DNA of 49,821 nucleotides, taken from Streptomyces hirsutus. GTDB taxonomy: Bacteria; Actinomycetota; Actinomycetes; Streptomycetales; Streptomycetaceae. The notes beneath the pieces were generated by a model. The model was given only the letters and a program-made list of their open reading frames with translations. It did not search any database and had not been told where the DNA came from. Shown piece after piece: positions 17,925 through 26,675 of this stretch (the stretch's first letter is position 1; each line of letters starts with the position of its first letter). Location of the stretch: assembly GCF_001418415.1 (NCBI RefSeq), contig NZ_LIQT01000205.1, positions 1 to 49,821 on the forward strand, read 5' to 3'. Made by a program: the position numbers and the translations under genes.

Positions 17925-19199
17925 TCAGTTCGCGGTTGTGTCCTTGTCCGCGTCCGGGCGCGTCTTCGCGGTCTCGGTCGTGTGCGATGCCGAGTTCGCG
18001 TTCCCGCTTCCGCTCCTGTTTCCGCGCCCGCTCTCCTTCTCCTTCTCCTTCTCCCTTTCCCTGTCCTTCTTGTTCTTGCTGCCGCTTCCGTCGGCGGTCC
18101 CGCCCGGGCGTACCACCCCGAGGATCGGCATCGAACCGGCACCGGCGGTCGTCACCGTCCGTCCCGGGCGCGGGGCGTGCACCATGGAGCCGTCGCCGAG
18201 GTACATGCCGACGTGGCTGGCGTCGTTCCAGTAGATGATGAGGTCGCCCGGCCGCATGTCCTCGACGGCGACGCGCGGCAGTTGTCTCCACTGTTCCTGC
18301 GAGGTGCGCGGGATGGTCTGCCCGGCCGATATCCAGGCCTGTGAGGTCAGCCCCGAGCAGTCGTACGCCTCCGGGCCCTCGGCGCCCCACACGTACGGCT
18401 TGCCGATCTGGGCGGTGGCGTATGCGACGGCCTTCTTGCCCTGCGCGGTCGCCGCGGCCGCGGTGCCTTCGAGGGCGCCGGATTTCAGCCAGGCGGCCTG
18501 GGCCTTCTGGGCGGCCTGTCGCTCCAGTTCGGCCAGGCGCTCCTTCTCCTCCTGCTCCAGCTCGGACTCGACCTTCTCGGCTTCCGCGATCTTCTTCTCG
18601 ATCTTCCTCTGCGCCTTGGCCCTGGCCTTGCGGCCCGTCTCCAGCTTCCGCCACTGGGCTTCGGCGTCCTCCGCGTACTGCTCCAGGTCCTCCTGGGCCC
18701 GCTGCATTTCGCCGAGCAGGCCCTTGGCCGCGTGCTGGCCCTGACGTATCCGGCCCGCGCCGACGAAGAAGTCCTGAGGGCTGTCGCTCAGCATCAGATG
18801 GGCCTCGGGCGGCAGCCCGCCGCCGCGGTACTGGGAGGCGGCCGCGGCGCCCGCGCGGTCCTTCAGGTCGTCCAGCTTCTCCTGGCCCTTGACGATCCTC
18901 CCGGTCAGCTTGACGATCTCGGCGGACTGCTGCTTCGTCTTCTCCTCGGCGGCGTTGTACTCCTCGGTGGCAACGGCCGCCGCGCGGTAGAGCTTCTCGA
19001 GCTTCTTGCGTACGGCTTCGAGGTCCTTGGACGGGGCGGCCTCGGGGTTCTCGCCGGCCTGCGCGCCGGGGCTCGCGGTCGCGCTCGGGGAAGGCTGAGG
19101 GGTGGGAGCCGCGAACGCCGTGCCCGGTGCCGCCAGCACGGTGATCGCGCAGACCAGGGTCACCGCCGTCGCCGTCAGAGTGCGCCTGCCCACCTTCAT
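17925..19199 (-). CDS. Secreted NlpC/P60 (C40) peptidoglycan hydrolase
   Basis: Exported cell-wall endopeptidase of 424 residues. The signal peptide is 1-30 (MKVGRRTLTA...GTAFA). A long coiled coil follows (about 60-230, rich in Glu/Lys/Gln/Ala). The C40 domain (about 255-380) has catalytic Cys in YDCSGLTSQAW (about 280), His in SHVGMYLGDG (about 327) and the third polar residue in MVHAPRPG (about 340). The tail is a Lys/Glu/Arg then Ser/Gly-rich low-complexity segment. The coiled coil resembles that of RipA/RpfB-partner hydrolases and probably autoinhibits or localises the enzyme. ATG 19199 is preceded by GGTGGAG. A leader hairpin lies at 19268-19296. Confidence 0.88.
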   Translation of the reverse strand: MKVGRRTLTATAVTLVCAITVLAAPGTAFAAPTPQPSPSATASPGAQAGENPEAAPSKDLEAVRKKLEKLYRAAAVATEEYNAAEEKTKQQSAEIVKLTGRIVKGQEKLDDLKDRAGAAAASQYRGGGLPPEAHLMLSDSPQDFFVGAGRIRQGQHAAKGLLGEMQRAQEDLEQYAEDAEAQWRKLETGRKARAKAQRKIEKKIAEAEKVESELEQEEKERLAELERQAAQKAQAAWLKSGALEGTAAAATAQGKKAVAYATAQIGKPYVWGAEGPEAYDCSGLTSQAWISAGQTIPRTSQEQWRQLPRVAVEDMRPGDLIIYWNDASHVGMYLGDGSMVHAPRPGRTVTTAGAGSMPILGVVRPGGTADGSGSKNKKDREREKEKEKESGRGNRSGSGNANSASHTTETAKTRPDADKDTTAN

Positions 19200-19267
19200 G
19201 ACTCCACCCCCAAGCTGGTTAACCGTCAGTAACATTCCGTCGCTCGGGGGATGTTGCCACGCCGACC

Positions 19268-19296
19268 TGGGAAGTGACCAGAGGTAACACTTCCCA
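19268..19296 (-). promoter_or_regulatory. Hairpin in the 5' region of the NlpC/P60 gene
   Basis: Perfect 9-bp stem TGGGAAGTG/CACTTCCCA with an 11-nt loop, 69 bp upstream of the start codon. It could be an operator or a leader structure. A second short inverted repeat (AACAT...ATGTT) lies between it and the start. It does not show the full core of a ydaO/c-di-AMP riboswitch that I can recognise. Confidence 0.4.
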
Positions 19297-19367
19297 CCTC
19301 CCCCGCCTCGCCATGACGATCGCCCCCTCGATGTGACGAACGACTCACGGGGATCGTCCCCGGCGTC

Positions 19368-19443
19368 GGTCCGGGTGTTGGTCCGGGTGTCGGTCCGGGC
19401 GTCGGAGTGCCGGAACGCCGGAACGCCGGAACGCCGGAGTGCC
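19368..19443. repeat. Compound tandem repeat (3 x 12 bp + 5 x 8 bp)
   Basis: Three units of GGTCCGGGTGTY-type 12-mers (19368-19403) are followed by five 8-mers of GGARYGCC type (19404-19443). It is intergenic, between the divergent NlpC/P60 start and the methyltransferase stop. Confidence 0.8.
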
Positions 19444-19480
19444 GACTGGCTCCCAGCTCGCCCCCAGGAGGAGCGCCGCC

Positions 19481-20371
19481 TCACCTCCGGGGTGCCAGGG
19501 CCTCCCACCGCACCGTGACCTCGCCCTGCCGCCACCGCGCCGGGCCGTCCGTCACCGGCCAGTCGGCCGCGAGGTCCCGCACCGTGCGGATCCAGCGCTG
19601 GCGGGCGCCGTACGAGGCGTAGGGTGCCGCCGCCGCCCAGGCGCGGTCGAAGTCGCGCAGGAAGGCGTGCACCGGTTCGCCGGGGACGTTGCGGTGGATG
19701 AGTGCCTTCGGCAGGCGTTCCGCCAGGTCGGAGGGGTGCTCCAGGGAGCCGAGGCGGGTCGCGAACGTGACCGTGCGCGGCCCTTCGGGGCCGAGGGCGA
19801 CCCATACGTGCCGCCGTCCGATCTCGTCGCAGGTCCCCTCGACCAGCAGCCCTCCGCGCGAGCCCCGTCCCGGGGCGGCCGGTGAGAGCCGCGCGCACAG
19901 TCGTTGCCATACGGCGGCGACCTCGGCCTCGTCGTACTGGCGCAGGACGTTCGCCGCGCGGACCAGCGTCGGCCGGCCGGGGAGCGGGAGCTCGAAGCCG
20001 CCGTGCCGGAAGGACAGCCCCTCGCGCTCGTACGGGCGGGCCGCCGTGACCCGGGCCGGTTCGATCTCGACGCCCACCACCCGTGCGCGCGGGGCCACGG
20101 TACGGAGGCGGTGCAGCAGCTCGACCGCCGTCCAGGGGGCGGCGCCGTAGCCGAGGTCGACGACGACGGGGTGGTCGGCGCGGCGCAGTTCGGCGCCGTG
20201 CGTGGCCGCGATCCAGCGGTCCATGCGGCGCAGGCGGTTCGGGTTGGTCGTTCCGCGCGTCACCGTGCCCACGATGGGGGTCCTCCCGCTCATGGGGGTC
20301 CTCCCGCTCGTGGGGGTCCCCCCGCTCGAGCGCAGTCGAGAGTGGGGGAGGGAGGCGGCGCGGGCGGTCAT
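19481..20371 (-). CDS. SAM-dependent methyltransferase-like protein
   Basis: A 296-residue class I methyltransferase-like protein. Motif I is modified: VVVDLGYGAAPWTAVELLHRL (about 66-86), with GYG rather than GxGxG. It then shows VVGVEIEPARVTAA (about 97-110), LSFRHGGFELPLPG and VRAANVLRQYDEAEV. The C-terminal part (about 180-296) contains conserved Trp/Arg-rich blocks such as ARQRWIRTVRDLAADWPV. The N-terminal 25 residues are encoded by an 18-bp tandem repeat and are probably not part of the fold, so a downstream GTG near VGTVTRGTTNPNR may be the true start. It is divergent from mshA, a pairing kept in other streptomycetes. Substrate unknown. Confidence 0.72.
   Translation of the reverse strand: MTARAASLPHSRLRSSGGTPTSGRTPMSGRTPIVGTVTRGTTNPNRLRRMDRWIAATHGAELRRADHPVVVDLGYGAAPWTAVELLHRLRTVAPRARVVGVEIEPARVTAARPYEREGLSFRHGGFELPLPGRPTLVRAANVLRQYDEAEVAAVWQRLCARLSPAAPGRGSRGGLLVEGTCDEIGRRHVWVALGPEGPRTVTFATRLGSLEHPSDLAERLPKALIHRNVPGEPVHAFLRDFDRAWAAAAPYASYGARQRWIRTVRDLAADWPVTDGPARWRQGEVTVRWEALAPRR
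20274..20327. repeat. Three tandem 18-bp units in the methyltransferase 5' end
   Basis: Units RTGGGGGTCCYCCCGCTC at 20274-20291, 20292-20309 and 20310-20327, followed by a hairpin half-site (GCTCGAGCGCAGTCGAGAG to 20342, then TGGGGGAG). It reads in frame as hexapeptides S-G-R/G-T-P-x. The unit looks like the short GTGGGGGTCCCCC hairpin repeat scattered through many Streptomyces genomes. Confidence 0.75.
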
Positions 20372-20613
20372 GCGTACGAGGGTATGCGGGGGCCCGGAAC
20401 GGGTCCGAATCGACCGGTACCGCGCACCCGGCGTGCCCCGCGTGCCTTCCGCACCCCACGTTCGAACGGTTGAGCGACATCCGGTAATGATTCGGCAAAG
20501 ACCCGATCCGGGAAGGTCGCCCGGAAATGGGAACGCATCCTTCCGGTGTTGGGGGACTCGAGGGCGCACCGCATGCCCCCGAAAGCCATGCCCGCAGCGA
20601 GGAGGACCGGCAC

Positions 20614-21951
20614 GTGAGCCAGTACATCGCCAGGCTCGGGCGGCGCTCCCCCGCCGCGCCCCCGCGGCTGCGACTGCACCGCCGGCCCCGCCGTGTGGCG
20701 ATGCTCTCCGTGCACACCTCCCCGCTCCACCAGCCGGGCACCGGCGACGCCGGCGGCATGAACGTCTACATCGTGGAGCTCGCCCAGTGCCTCGCCGCGA
20801 TCAACATCGAGGTCGAGATCTTCACGCGCGCGACCGCCGCCGCCCTCCCGCCCACCGTCGACCTGGCGCCCGGTGTCCTCGTCCGGCACGTCGACGCGGG
20901 CCCCTACGAGGGCCTCGCCAAGGAGGAGCTGCCGGCCCAGCTGTGCGCCTTCACGCACGGCGTGATGCAGGCGTGGGCCGGTCACCGGCCCGGGTACTAC
21001 GACCTGGTCCACTCCCACTACTGGCTCTCCGGTCACGTCGGCTGGCTCGCCGCCCAGCGCTGGGGCGTCCCCCTGGTGCACGCCATGCACACCATGGCCA
21101 AGGTCAAGAACGCCAGCCTCGCCGACGGCGACACCCCCGAACCGGCCGCTCGCGTCATCGGCGAGACCCAGATCGTCGCCGCCGCGGACCGGCTGATCGC
21201 CAACACCGCCGAGGAGGCGGACGAGCTCGTCCGGCACTACGAGGCCGAGCGGGACAAGGTCGCCGTCGTCCACCCCGGCGTCAACCTGTCCCGCTTCCGC
21301 CCCGCCGACGGAAGGGCCGCCGCGCGCGCCCGCCTCGGTCTGCCCCAGGACGCCCTGATCCCGCTCTTCGCGGGCCGCATCCAGCCCCTCAAGGCTCCGG
21401 ACGTGCTGCTCCGCGCGGTCGCCGTCCTGCTCGGCGAGCGTCCCGAGCTGCGCTCGAGGATCTGCGTCCCCGTGGTCGGCGGCCCCAGCGGCAGCGGCCT
21501 CGCCAAGCCCGAGGGGCTGCAGAAGCTCGCCGCCCGCCTGGGCATCGCCGACGTCGTACGGTTCTGTCCGCCGGTCGGGCAGGAGCAGCTCGCGGACTGG
21601 TTCCGGGCCGCGTCCGTCCTCGTCATGCCGTCCTACAGCGAGTCCTTCGGGCTGGTCGCCATAGAGGCGCAGGCGGCCGGTACCCCGGTGCTCGCGGCCT
21701 CGGTCGGCGGGCTGCCGGTGGCCGTACGGGACGGGGACACCGGTTTCCTCGTCCAGGGCCACGACCCGCGCGCGTACGCGCGCGTGCTGCGCGACTTCGC
21801 CGACGCGCCGCACCTCGTGGACCGGATGGGCGACGCCGCCGCCCTGCACGCCCGGTCCTTCGGCTGGGACAGGGCGGCCGCCGCCACGGCCGACGTCTAC
21901 ACGGCCGCGACGCAGGCGCACCGCCGTCACGTACGCTCCCACCATGGCTGA
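20614..21951 (+). CDS. mshA: D-inositol-3-phosphate glycosyltransferase
   Basis: First committed enzyme of mycothiol biosynthesis. It transfers GlcNAc from UDP-GlcNAc to 1L-myo-inositol-1-phosphate in the cytoplasm. It is 445 residues, GT4 family, GT-B fold. The N-lobe signature is [20 protein letters not shown] (about 34-53), then [15 protein letters not shown] (about 130-144), [11 protein letters not shown] (about 158-168), and [13 protein letters not shown]-lobe motifs are [15 protein letters not shown] (about 252-266) and the E-x7-E donor motif [16 protein letters not shown] (about 339-354). GTG 20614 has GAGGAGGA about 9 nt upstream. Its stop overlaps the next gene's start by 8 nt. Confidence 0.95.
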   Translation: MSQYIARLGRRSPAAPPRLRLHRRPRRVAMLSVHTSPLHQPGTGDAGGMNVYIVELAQCLAAINIEVEIFTRATAAALPPTVDLAPGVLVRHVDAGPYEGLAKEELPAQLCAFTHGVMQAWAGHRPGYYDLVHSHYWLSGHVGWLAAQRWGVPLVHAMHTMAKVKNASLADGDTPEPAARVIGETQIVAAADRLIANTAEEADELVRHYEAERDKVAVVHPGVNLSRFRPADGRAAARARLGLPQDALIPLFAGRIQPLKAPDVLLRAVAVLLGERPELRSRICVPVVGGPSGSGLAKPEGLQKLAARLGIADVVRFCPPVGQEQLADWFRAASVLVMPSYSESFGLVAIEAQAAGTPVLAASVGGLPVAVRDGDTGFLVQGHDPRAYARVLRDFADAPHLVDRMGDAAALHARSFGWDRAAAATADVYTAATQAHRRHVRSHHG

Positions 21952-22465
21952 CAGGGCAGCGGCGGAAGCGGAGCAGCGGGCGGCACAGGTCGTCGAGGAC
22001 GTACTGAAGGACGCCGAGCTCGACTGGGAGAGTCCGGCCCCCGGGACGTACGTGGTGAAGCTGCCCGGCACCCGCAAGCTGTCCACGACGGTCTCCCTCA
22101 TCGTCGGCCGCCACTCGCTCTCCCTCAACGCCTTCGTCGTCCGCCACCCCGACGAGAACGAGGCCGCCGTCCACCGCTGGCTCCTCGAGCGCAACCTCAA
22201 GCTGTACGGCGTGGGTTACGCCGTGGACCCGCTCGGCGACATCTATGTCACCGGCCGCTTCCCGCTGGCCGCCGTCACCCCCGAGGAGATCGACCGGCTG
22301 CTCGGTCAGGTCCTGGAGGCGGCCGACGGAAGCTTCAACACCCTTCTGGAGCTCGGGTTCGCCACCGCGATCCGCAAGGAGCACGCCTGGCGGGTGTCGC
22401 GCGGCGAGTCGACCCGGAACCTGGACGCGTTCGCCCGGCTGATCGAGCGGCCTTCGGGCGAGTAG
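21944..22465 (+). CDS. YbjN domain protein
   Basis: A 173-residue soluble protein with the YbjN/type III secretion chaperone-like alpha/beta fold. It shows [81 protein letters not shown] in order across about residues 28-110. Family members beside mshA are conserved in actinobacteria; function is unproven, perhaps chaperone-like. ATG 21944 overlaps mshA by 8 nt, so the genes are cotranscribed and coupled. Confidence 0.88.
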   Translation: MADRAAAEAEQRAAQVVEDVLKDAELDWESPAPGTYVVKLPGTRKLSTTVSLIVGRHSLSLNAFVVRHPDENEAAVHRWLLERNLKLYGVGYAVDPLGDIYVTGRFPLAAVTPEEIDRLLGQVLEAADGSFNTLLELGFATAIRKEHAWRVSRGESTRNLDAFARLIERPSGE

Positions 22466-22596
22466 GGACCGCGCAGGCCGGAGCAGGGACAGGTCCGGAG
22501 CAGAGACAGGTTCCGAGCGCACGCGCGAGAGCGTGCTGTTATTCTGCCGCGATTCGGACCCCGGTCTCAGGGGTCCCGTGCATGAAGAGGACGTGC

Positions 22597-23400
22597 ATGC
22601 GCACAGGCAGATCCACCCTGACGGCCGCGCTCACGGGCGCACTCGCCCTCGTGGCGTTCACCGCACCGCCCGCCCAGGCGGCGGACACCGGCGTCACGGT
22701 GACGAACATGGTCGTGAACAAGGGCAAGCCCATCGTCGTGGGCATCTCCGAGGAGAAGTACCCCAGCGTCAGCTTCCGCATGACCTGGCCCTCGGGCCAC
22801 TCGTCCCGCGACATCACCGCGTTCCCGTACCTGTACCACGACACCACGGCCGCCAAGGGCCTGGACAGGGGCGGCATCTACACGGGCTCCGTCGCCTACT
22901 ACGACGACACCCCCCGCGCGGCGGACGTCGACGGCGACCTCTACATCGACCCCCGCTGGACCCTGGACTCCCACAACGACGCCACCACCTGGAAGATCGC
23001 TGTCTGGGTCCGTCTCTGGGCCTCCGAGACCAAGCTCAAGGCCGAGGAGAACCTGACCGGTTTCGGCACGGTCCAGGTCAAGCGCGCCGCGCGGGCCACG
23101 GTCAACGCCTCGCCCGAGCCGGTCGCCAAGAACAAGACGCTCACGGTGACGGGCAAGCTGACGCGCGCCGACTGGGTGAAGCACGCGTACACCGGCTACG
23201 GCGACAAGCTGGCCAAGCTGCAGTTCCGCAAGGCGGGCACCGGCACCTACACGACGGTCAAGACCGTGCGGGCGAACTCCACGGGCGCACTGAAGACCAC
23301 GGTGAAGGCCACCACCGACGGCTACTGGCGCTGGACGTTCGGCGAGACGTCCACGACGGGCGGGGCGACGGCGGCGGGCGACTACGTCGACGTGAAGTGA
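22597..23400 (+). CDS. Secreted beta-rich protein, C-terminal Ig-like domain
   Basis: Exported protein of 267 residues. The signal peptide (about 1-28, ending PAQA|AD) is followed by VTVTNMVVNKGKPIVVGISEEKYPSVSFRMTWPSGHS, a beta-rich domain with aromatic residues. A second Ig-like domain (about 165-267: VNASPEPVAKNKTLTVTGKLTRADW, then LQFRKAGTGTYTTVKTVRANSTGALKTTVKA, ending GDYVDVK) resembles the repeats in the protein at 31135, which ends DYIDVR. ATG 22597 is chosen because AGAGGA lies 5 nt upstream; ATG 22582 is also possible. Often annotated only as a calcium-binding or hypothetical secreted protein; role unknown. Confidence 0.72.
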   Translation: MRTGRSTLTAALTGALALVAFTAPPAQAADTGVTVTNMVVNKGKPIVVGISEEKYPSVSFRMTWPSGHSSRDITAFPYLYHDTTAAKGLDRGGIYTGSVAYYDDTPRAADVDGDLYIDPRWTLDSHNDATTWKIAVWVRLWASETKLKAEENLTGFGTVQVKRAARATVNASPEPVAKNKTLTVTGKLTRADWVKHAYTGYGDKLAKLQFRKAGTGTYTTVKTVRANSTGALKTTVKATTDGYWRWTFGETSTTGGATAAGDYVDVK

Positions 23401-23485
23401 CGCGACGGCGGCACACGACAGCCGCCGTCCGGCCGTTCGGGGACGGTGCACCGGTTCCGGGGCCGGTGACCCGCTTTCGCAGGGG

Positions 23486-24301
23486 TCACCGGCCCTCCGC
23501 GCGGTAACGGCCCGGTGTGACGCCGACCAGTTTCCGGAAGTGCCGCGTGAGATGGGCCTGGTCGTAGAAACCGGTGGCCACCGCGACCTCGCTCGGCGCC
23601 CGGCCGTCGAGCAGCAGCCGACGGGCCCGCCCCACCCGGCGGGACATCAGGTACTGGTGCGGGGCGATGCCGTAGGCGCCGCTGAACGCCCGTACGAGAT
23701 GGGCGGGATGCGCGGCCAGCAGCCCCGCGGCCTCCGCCAGGCCGAGCCCTTCCACGACCCGCTCGTCGAGCAACTCCCGCAGCCGCCGCGCGAGGACGGG
23801 ATTCCGCAGGGGCTCCGGTGCGCCGGCCCGGGACCGCAGATGGGTGCGCAGCCGCTCCCCGACGAGCGTCAGCCTGCTCTCCGCCTCGAACTCGTCACCG
23901 GGCCCCACGAGCGCCGCGTGCACCTGCCCGACACGCCGCCGCAGCAGCGGGTCACGCAGGTCGGGGCGGTCGACGGCGGCCCCGATCAACTCGTCCCCGA
24001 GGTGCGTCCCGTCGAGGTACAGCACCCGCTTGCGGAAGCCGTCCGAGGTGGCGGGGGCGCCGTTGTGCGGAACGTGCGGCGGCAGCAGGGAGACGGTGTC
24101 GTGCGGGGTGCCGTGCTCGTGCCGGTCCAGGTCGTACCGCACGGCGCCGTCGTCGACGATGAGCAGCGTCCAGGCGTCGTGGACGTGCATCGGATAGGCG
24201 TACTCGGTGAAGCGGGCGTGGAACACCTCGACGACACCCGGAACCCGGGGCCGCCAGGCGGAAACGATCCGCTCGGGGCGATCCGCGCGCGCTGCGGCCA
24301 T
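23486..24301 (-). CDS. AraC-family transcriptional regulator
   Basis: A 271-residue regulator. The N-terminal cupin-like ligand domain (about 15-110) carries YPMHVHDAWTLLIVDDGAVRYDLD, and LLPPHVPHNG. The C-terminal double HTH (about 170-268) has LAEAAGLLAAHPAHLVRAFSGAYGIAPHQYLMSRRVGRARRLL and SEVAVATGFYDQAHLTRHFRKLVGVTPGRYR. It is divergent from a DUF2000 gene 49 bp away, a recurrent pairing in which the regulator probably controls the partner. ATG 24301 has no ribosome binding site but lies 6 nt after TACGTT (24308-24313 on this strand), which suggests leaderless translation. Confidence 0.88.
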   Translation of the reverse strand: MAAARADRPERIVSAWRPRVPGVVEVFHARFTEYAYPMHVHDAWTLLIVDDGAVRYDLDRHEHGTPHDTVSLLPPHVPHNGAPATSDGFRKRVLYLDGTHLGDELIGAAVDRPDLRDPLLRRRVGQVHAALVGPGDEFEAESRLTLVGERLRTHLRSRAGAPEPLRNPVLARRLRELLDERVVEGLGLAEAAGLLAAHPAHLVRAFSGAYGIAPHQYLMSRRVGRARRLLLDGRAPSEVAVATGFYDQAHLTRHFRKLVGVTPGRYRAEGR

Positions 24302-24350
24302 GCAAACAACGTACAAGACGGGGACGTACGCCGATCGGCAGTCTCAGGGC

Positions 24351-24767
24351 ATGAGCACTCGCTTCGACACGAAGATCGCCGTCCTGCTGCGCGAGGACCT
24401 GGAAACCTGGCAGCGCCTCAACGTCACCGCGTTCCTGGTCAGCGGCCTGGGCAGCCAGGTCCCCGAACTGATCGGCGAGCCCTACGAGGACGCGGACGGC
24501 GTGGCCTATCTGCCGATGTTCCGCCAGCCGGTGCTGGTCTTCGAGGGCACCAAGGAAACCCTGACGGCGGCCCACACGCGCGCGCTGTCCCGCGCCCTGC
24601 CCCGTGCGCTGTTCACCGGCGACCTGTTCGCCACGGGCCACGACGACGCCAACCGCGCGGCGGTACGGGCGGTGCCGACGGCGGACCTGGACCTGGTCGG
24701 CCTGGCCGTCCACGGTCCGAGGAACGCGGTCGACAAGGTACTCAAGGGAGCCCGCATGCACCCGTGA
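24351..24767 (+). CDS. DUF2000 family protein
   Basis: A 138-residue soluble protein matching DUF2000, a PTH2-like (peptidyl-tRNA hydrolase 2 fold) family. It begins FDTKIAVLLREDLETWQRLNVTAFLVSGL and ends LDLVGLAVHGPRNAVDKVLKGARMHP; the LVGLAxHGPRNAVDKxLKGA block is diagnostic. Enzymatic activity is not established. ATG 24351 follows AGGG. It shares a 49-bp intergenic region with the AraC gene that probably regulates it. Confidence 0.83.
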   Translation: MSTRFDTKIAVLLREDLETWQRLNVTAFLVSGLGSQVPELIGEPYEDADGVAYLPMFRQPVLVFEGTKETLTAAHTRALSRALPRALFTGDLFATGHDDANRAAVRAVPTADLDLVGLAVHGPRNAVDKVLKGARMHP

Positions 24768-24865
24768 GCGTGGCGTGGTGGGGGCTCGGAGCGGTCGTCA
24801 CCTCTGACGCGGCGAGTGTCTTTCCGGACCGTCCGCCGGCCGCGGCCCGCGCCCGCATCCGGTGG

Positions 24866-25190
24866 TCAGGGGGCCGGCATCCAGGTGCGGGCCGCGGTCA
24901 CGAGGGCGCGGACGCCCGTGCTCAGCGTGGGCTCGACGACGGGGGTGTACGGGGGGAGTGGTTCGAGGGCAGGCCGCGGACGACGCGTGCGAGGGTCTCG
25001 AAGTCCTGGGCGTCGCCGAAGGCCCGCGGGTCGGCTCCGCCGAGGAGCCAGTAGGCGCAGGGGGCGTGCGGGCTGTCGGCCAGGATGCCCACGTCCTCGC
25101 TGCCGGTGCCGGGTCCGGGGTCCACGACCCGGTTGGCGCCGACGACGCCGGCGAGGGCCTGCCGGGTGCGGGCGCACCCCGCGCGACGTA
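24866..25190 (-). pseudogene. Frameshifted C-terminal remnant of an M20 amidohydrolase
   Basis: One minus-strand frame reads VGANRVVDPGPGTGSEDVGILADSP, then CAYWLLGGADP and LPSNHSP, the C-terminal active-site region of M20-family amidohydrolases (GSEDF, Zn-site Glu/Asp, SNHSP). Another frame continues it as YTPVVEPTLSTGVRALVTAARTWM, the usual C-terminus. The change of frame falls near 24950. The N-terminal about 300 residues are absent. It is therefore non-functional. Confidence 0.6.
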
Positions 25191-25298
25191 ACGCCTCTTG
25201 GCCACGGCCCCTCCGGTCCCGTTCTGTCCGTGGCGTGACACGGCATGGCATGTCACGAATGTGACGCGGCTCAGGGTATGCGGAGACCGGTATGGCGA

Positions 25299-25331
25299 GG
25301 GCGGCCGCAGAAGCGTGGTCTGCGGCCGCCC
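25299..25331. terminator. Strong hairpin upstream of the YihY 3' end
   Basis: Perfect 13-bp stem GGGCGGCCGCAGA/TCTGCGGCCGCCC with a 7-nt loop. It lies about 175 bp beyond the stop of the minus-strand YihY gene. The stretch 25332-25505 has no supported gene. Confidence 0.6.
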
Positions 25332-25505
25332 GGGGCCTGCCCGTCCGGTGATTCCGGTGGGTCGGCCGCGGTCGAAGATCTTCTTGCTGGAGTTGAGACG
25401 TGGGGAGCGGTCTCGCCGGAGGCGTCGTCACGGACGGGGTCGGTGGGGCACCGCCGCCGTGGGCTCGACGGTGGTGCGGTGCCCCCCTTCGGCGAGGGCG
25501 GGCCG

Positions 25506-26675
25506 TCAGGAATCGAGGCGGCGGCGGTCCTCCTCGTCCCACTTCTGGGTGTCGCGCGGCTCCACGTAGGGCTCCTCGTGGGGCGGATGGCCCCCGGCGA
25601 CGGCGCGCTGGCGGGCCAGTTCCGCGTCGAACTCCAGGCCGAGCAGGATGGCCAGGTTGGTGATCCACAGCCACACCAGGAAGATGATCACACCGGCGAA
25701 GGTTCCGTAGGTCTTGTTGTAGGAGCCGAAGTTCGCCACGTACAGCGCGAACCCCGCCGAGGCGATCATCCAGATCACCAAGGCCAGGAAGCTGCCCAGC
25801 GTGATCCAGCGGAAGCCGCGGACCTTCGCGTTCGGGGTGGCCCAGTACAGGACCGCGATCATCACCGTGACCAGGAGAACCAGCACCGGCCACTTCGCGA
25901 TCGACCACACGGTCAGCGCCTCGTCACCGATCCCGAGCGCATCGCCGGCCTGCCGGGCCAGGCCGCCGGTGAAGACCACGATCAGCGAACTGATCACCGC
26001 CATCACCATCAGCAGCACGGTCACGCCGACCCGCACCGGCAGCACCTTCCACACCGGACGGCCCTCGGGGACGTCGTAGACCGCGTTGGCGCTGCGGATG
26101 AACGCGGCGACGTAGCCCGAGGCCGACCACACCGCCAGCACCAGACCCACGATCGCCACGAGCGAGCCGATCCCGCTCTGGCCCTGCATCTGCTGCACCG
26201 CGGTGCGCAGGACGTCCTGGGCCGGGCCCGGCGCGAGCTTCTGGATGCTGTCCAGGACCGACTGCGTGGCCGACTGCCCGACGACCCCCAGCAGCGACAC
26301 CAGCGCCAACAGCGCGGGGAACAGCGCCAGGATCGAGTAGTAGGTCAGCGCCGCGGCCCGGTCGGTCAGCTCGTCCCTCTGGAACTCCTTCAGGGTGCCT
26401 TTCAGGACCGCTTTCCAGGAGCGTTTGGGCAGCTCGGTGGGGCTGTCAGGCGCCCGCTCCTCCACCTGTTCGTCGGGCCCGGCGTCGGGGTCCCGCCCCG
26501 TCTCGGCTCGCTCTGTCCCGACTCGTCCTGTCCCGGCTTGTCCTGTCCCGGCTTGTCCCGTCCCGGCCTGGAGGGCTCCGGCCTGACGGTCCTCGGCCCG
26601 GCCGCCCTTGTCCCCGCGGCTCTCGGCAGAGGTCTGCCCGCCGTGCTTTCCGTGCCATCCCACTGTCCGCGCCAT
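25506..26675 (-). CDS. YihY/UPF0761 family inner-membrane protein
   Basis: Polytopic membrane protein of 389 residues, formerly misnamed ribonuclease BN. The N-terminal 100 residues are hydrophilic and partly built of a 5-residue repeat (QAGTG). The UPF0761 domain (about 105-370) carries the family signature LTDRAAALTYYSILALFPALLALVSLLG, then about five more helices, including VSASGYVAAFIRSANAVYDVPEGRPVWK-type loop residues and TYGTFAGVIIFLVWLWITNLAILLGLEFDAEL. The C-terminus is charged. Function is unknown; some members are linked to envelope or virulence traits. ATG 26675 has only AGGG close by. It is divergent from the FUSC gene. Confidence 0.88.
   Translation of the reverse strand: MARTVGWHGKHGGQTSAESRGDKGGRAEDRQAGALQAGTGQAGTGQAGTGRVGTERAETGRDPDAGPDEQVEERAPDSPTELPKRSWKAVLKGTLKEFQRDELTDRAAALTYYSILALFPALLALVSLLGVVGQSATQSVLDSIQKLAPGPAQDVLRTAVQQMQGQSGIGSLVAIVGLVLAVWSASGYVAAFIRSANAVYDVPEGRPVWKVLPVRVGVTVLLMVMAVISSLIVVFTGGLARQAGDALGIGDEALTVWSIAKWPVLVLLVTVMIAVLYWATPNAKVRGFRWITLGSFLALVIWMIASAGFALYVANFGSYNKTYGTFAGVIIFLVWLWITNLAILLGLEFDAELARQRAVAGGHPPHEEPYVEPRDTQKWDEEDRRRLDS
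26522..26566. repeat. 3 x 15-bp tandem repeat inside the YihY gene
   Basis: Units CTYGTCCYGTCCCGG at 26522-26536, 26537-26551 and 26552-26566 encode (on the minus strand) the repeated AGTGQ/AGTGR pentapeptide of the hydrophilic N-terminus. Confidence 0.8.

Noticed and set aside
19200-19340. c-di-AMP (ydaO) riboswitch before the NlpC/P60 gene
   Set aside because: The family context is right, but only one simple hairpin is visible; the conserved core was not found.
17925-20759. A single 944-residue minus-strand frame covering the NlpC/P60 gene and beyond
   Set aside because: Only the part from 19199 has a signal peptide and C40 domain. The upstream extension is an out-of-frame shadow of the methyltransferase gene.
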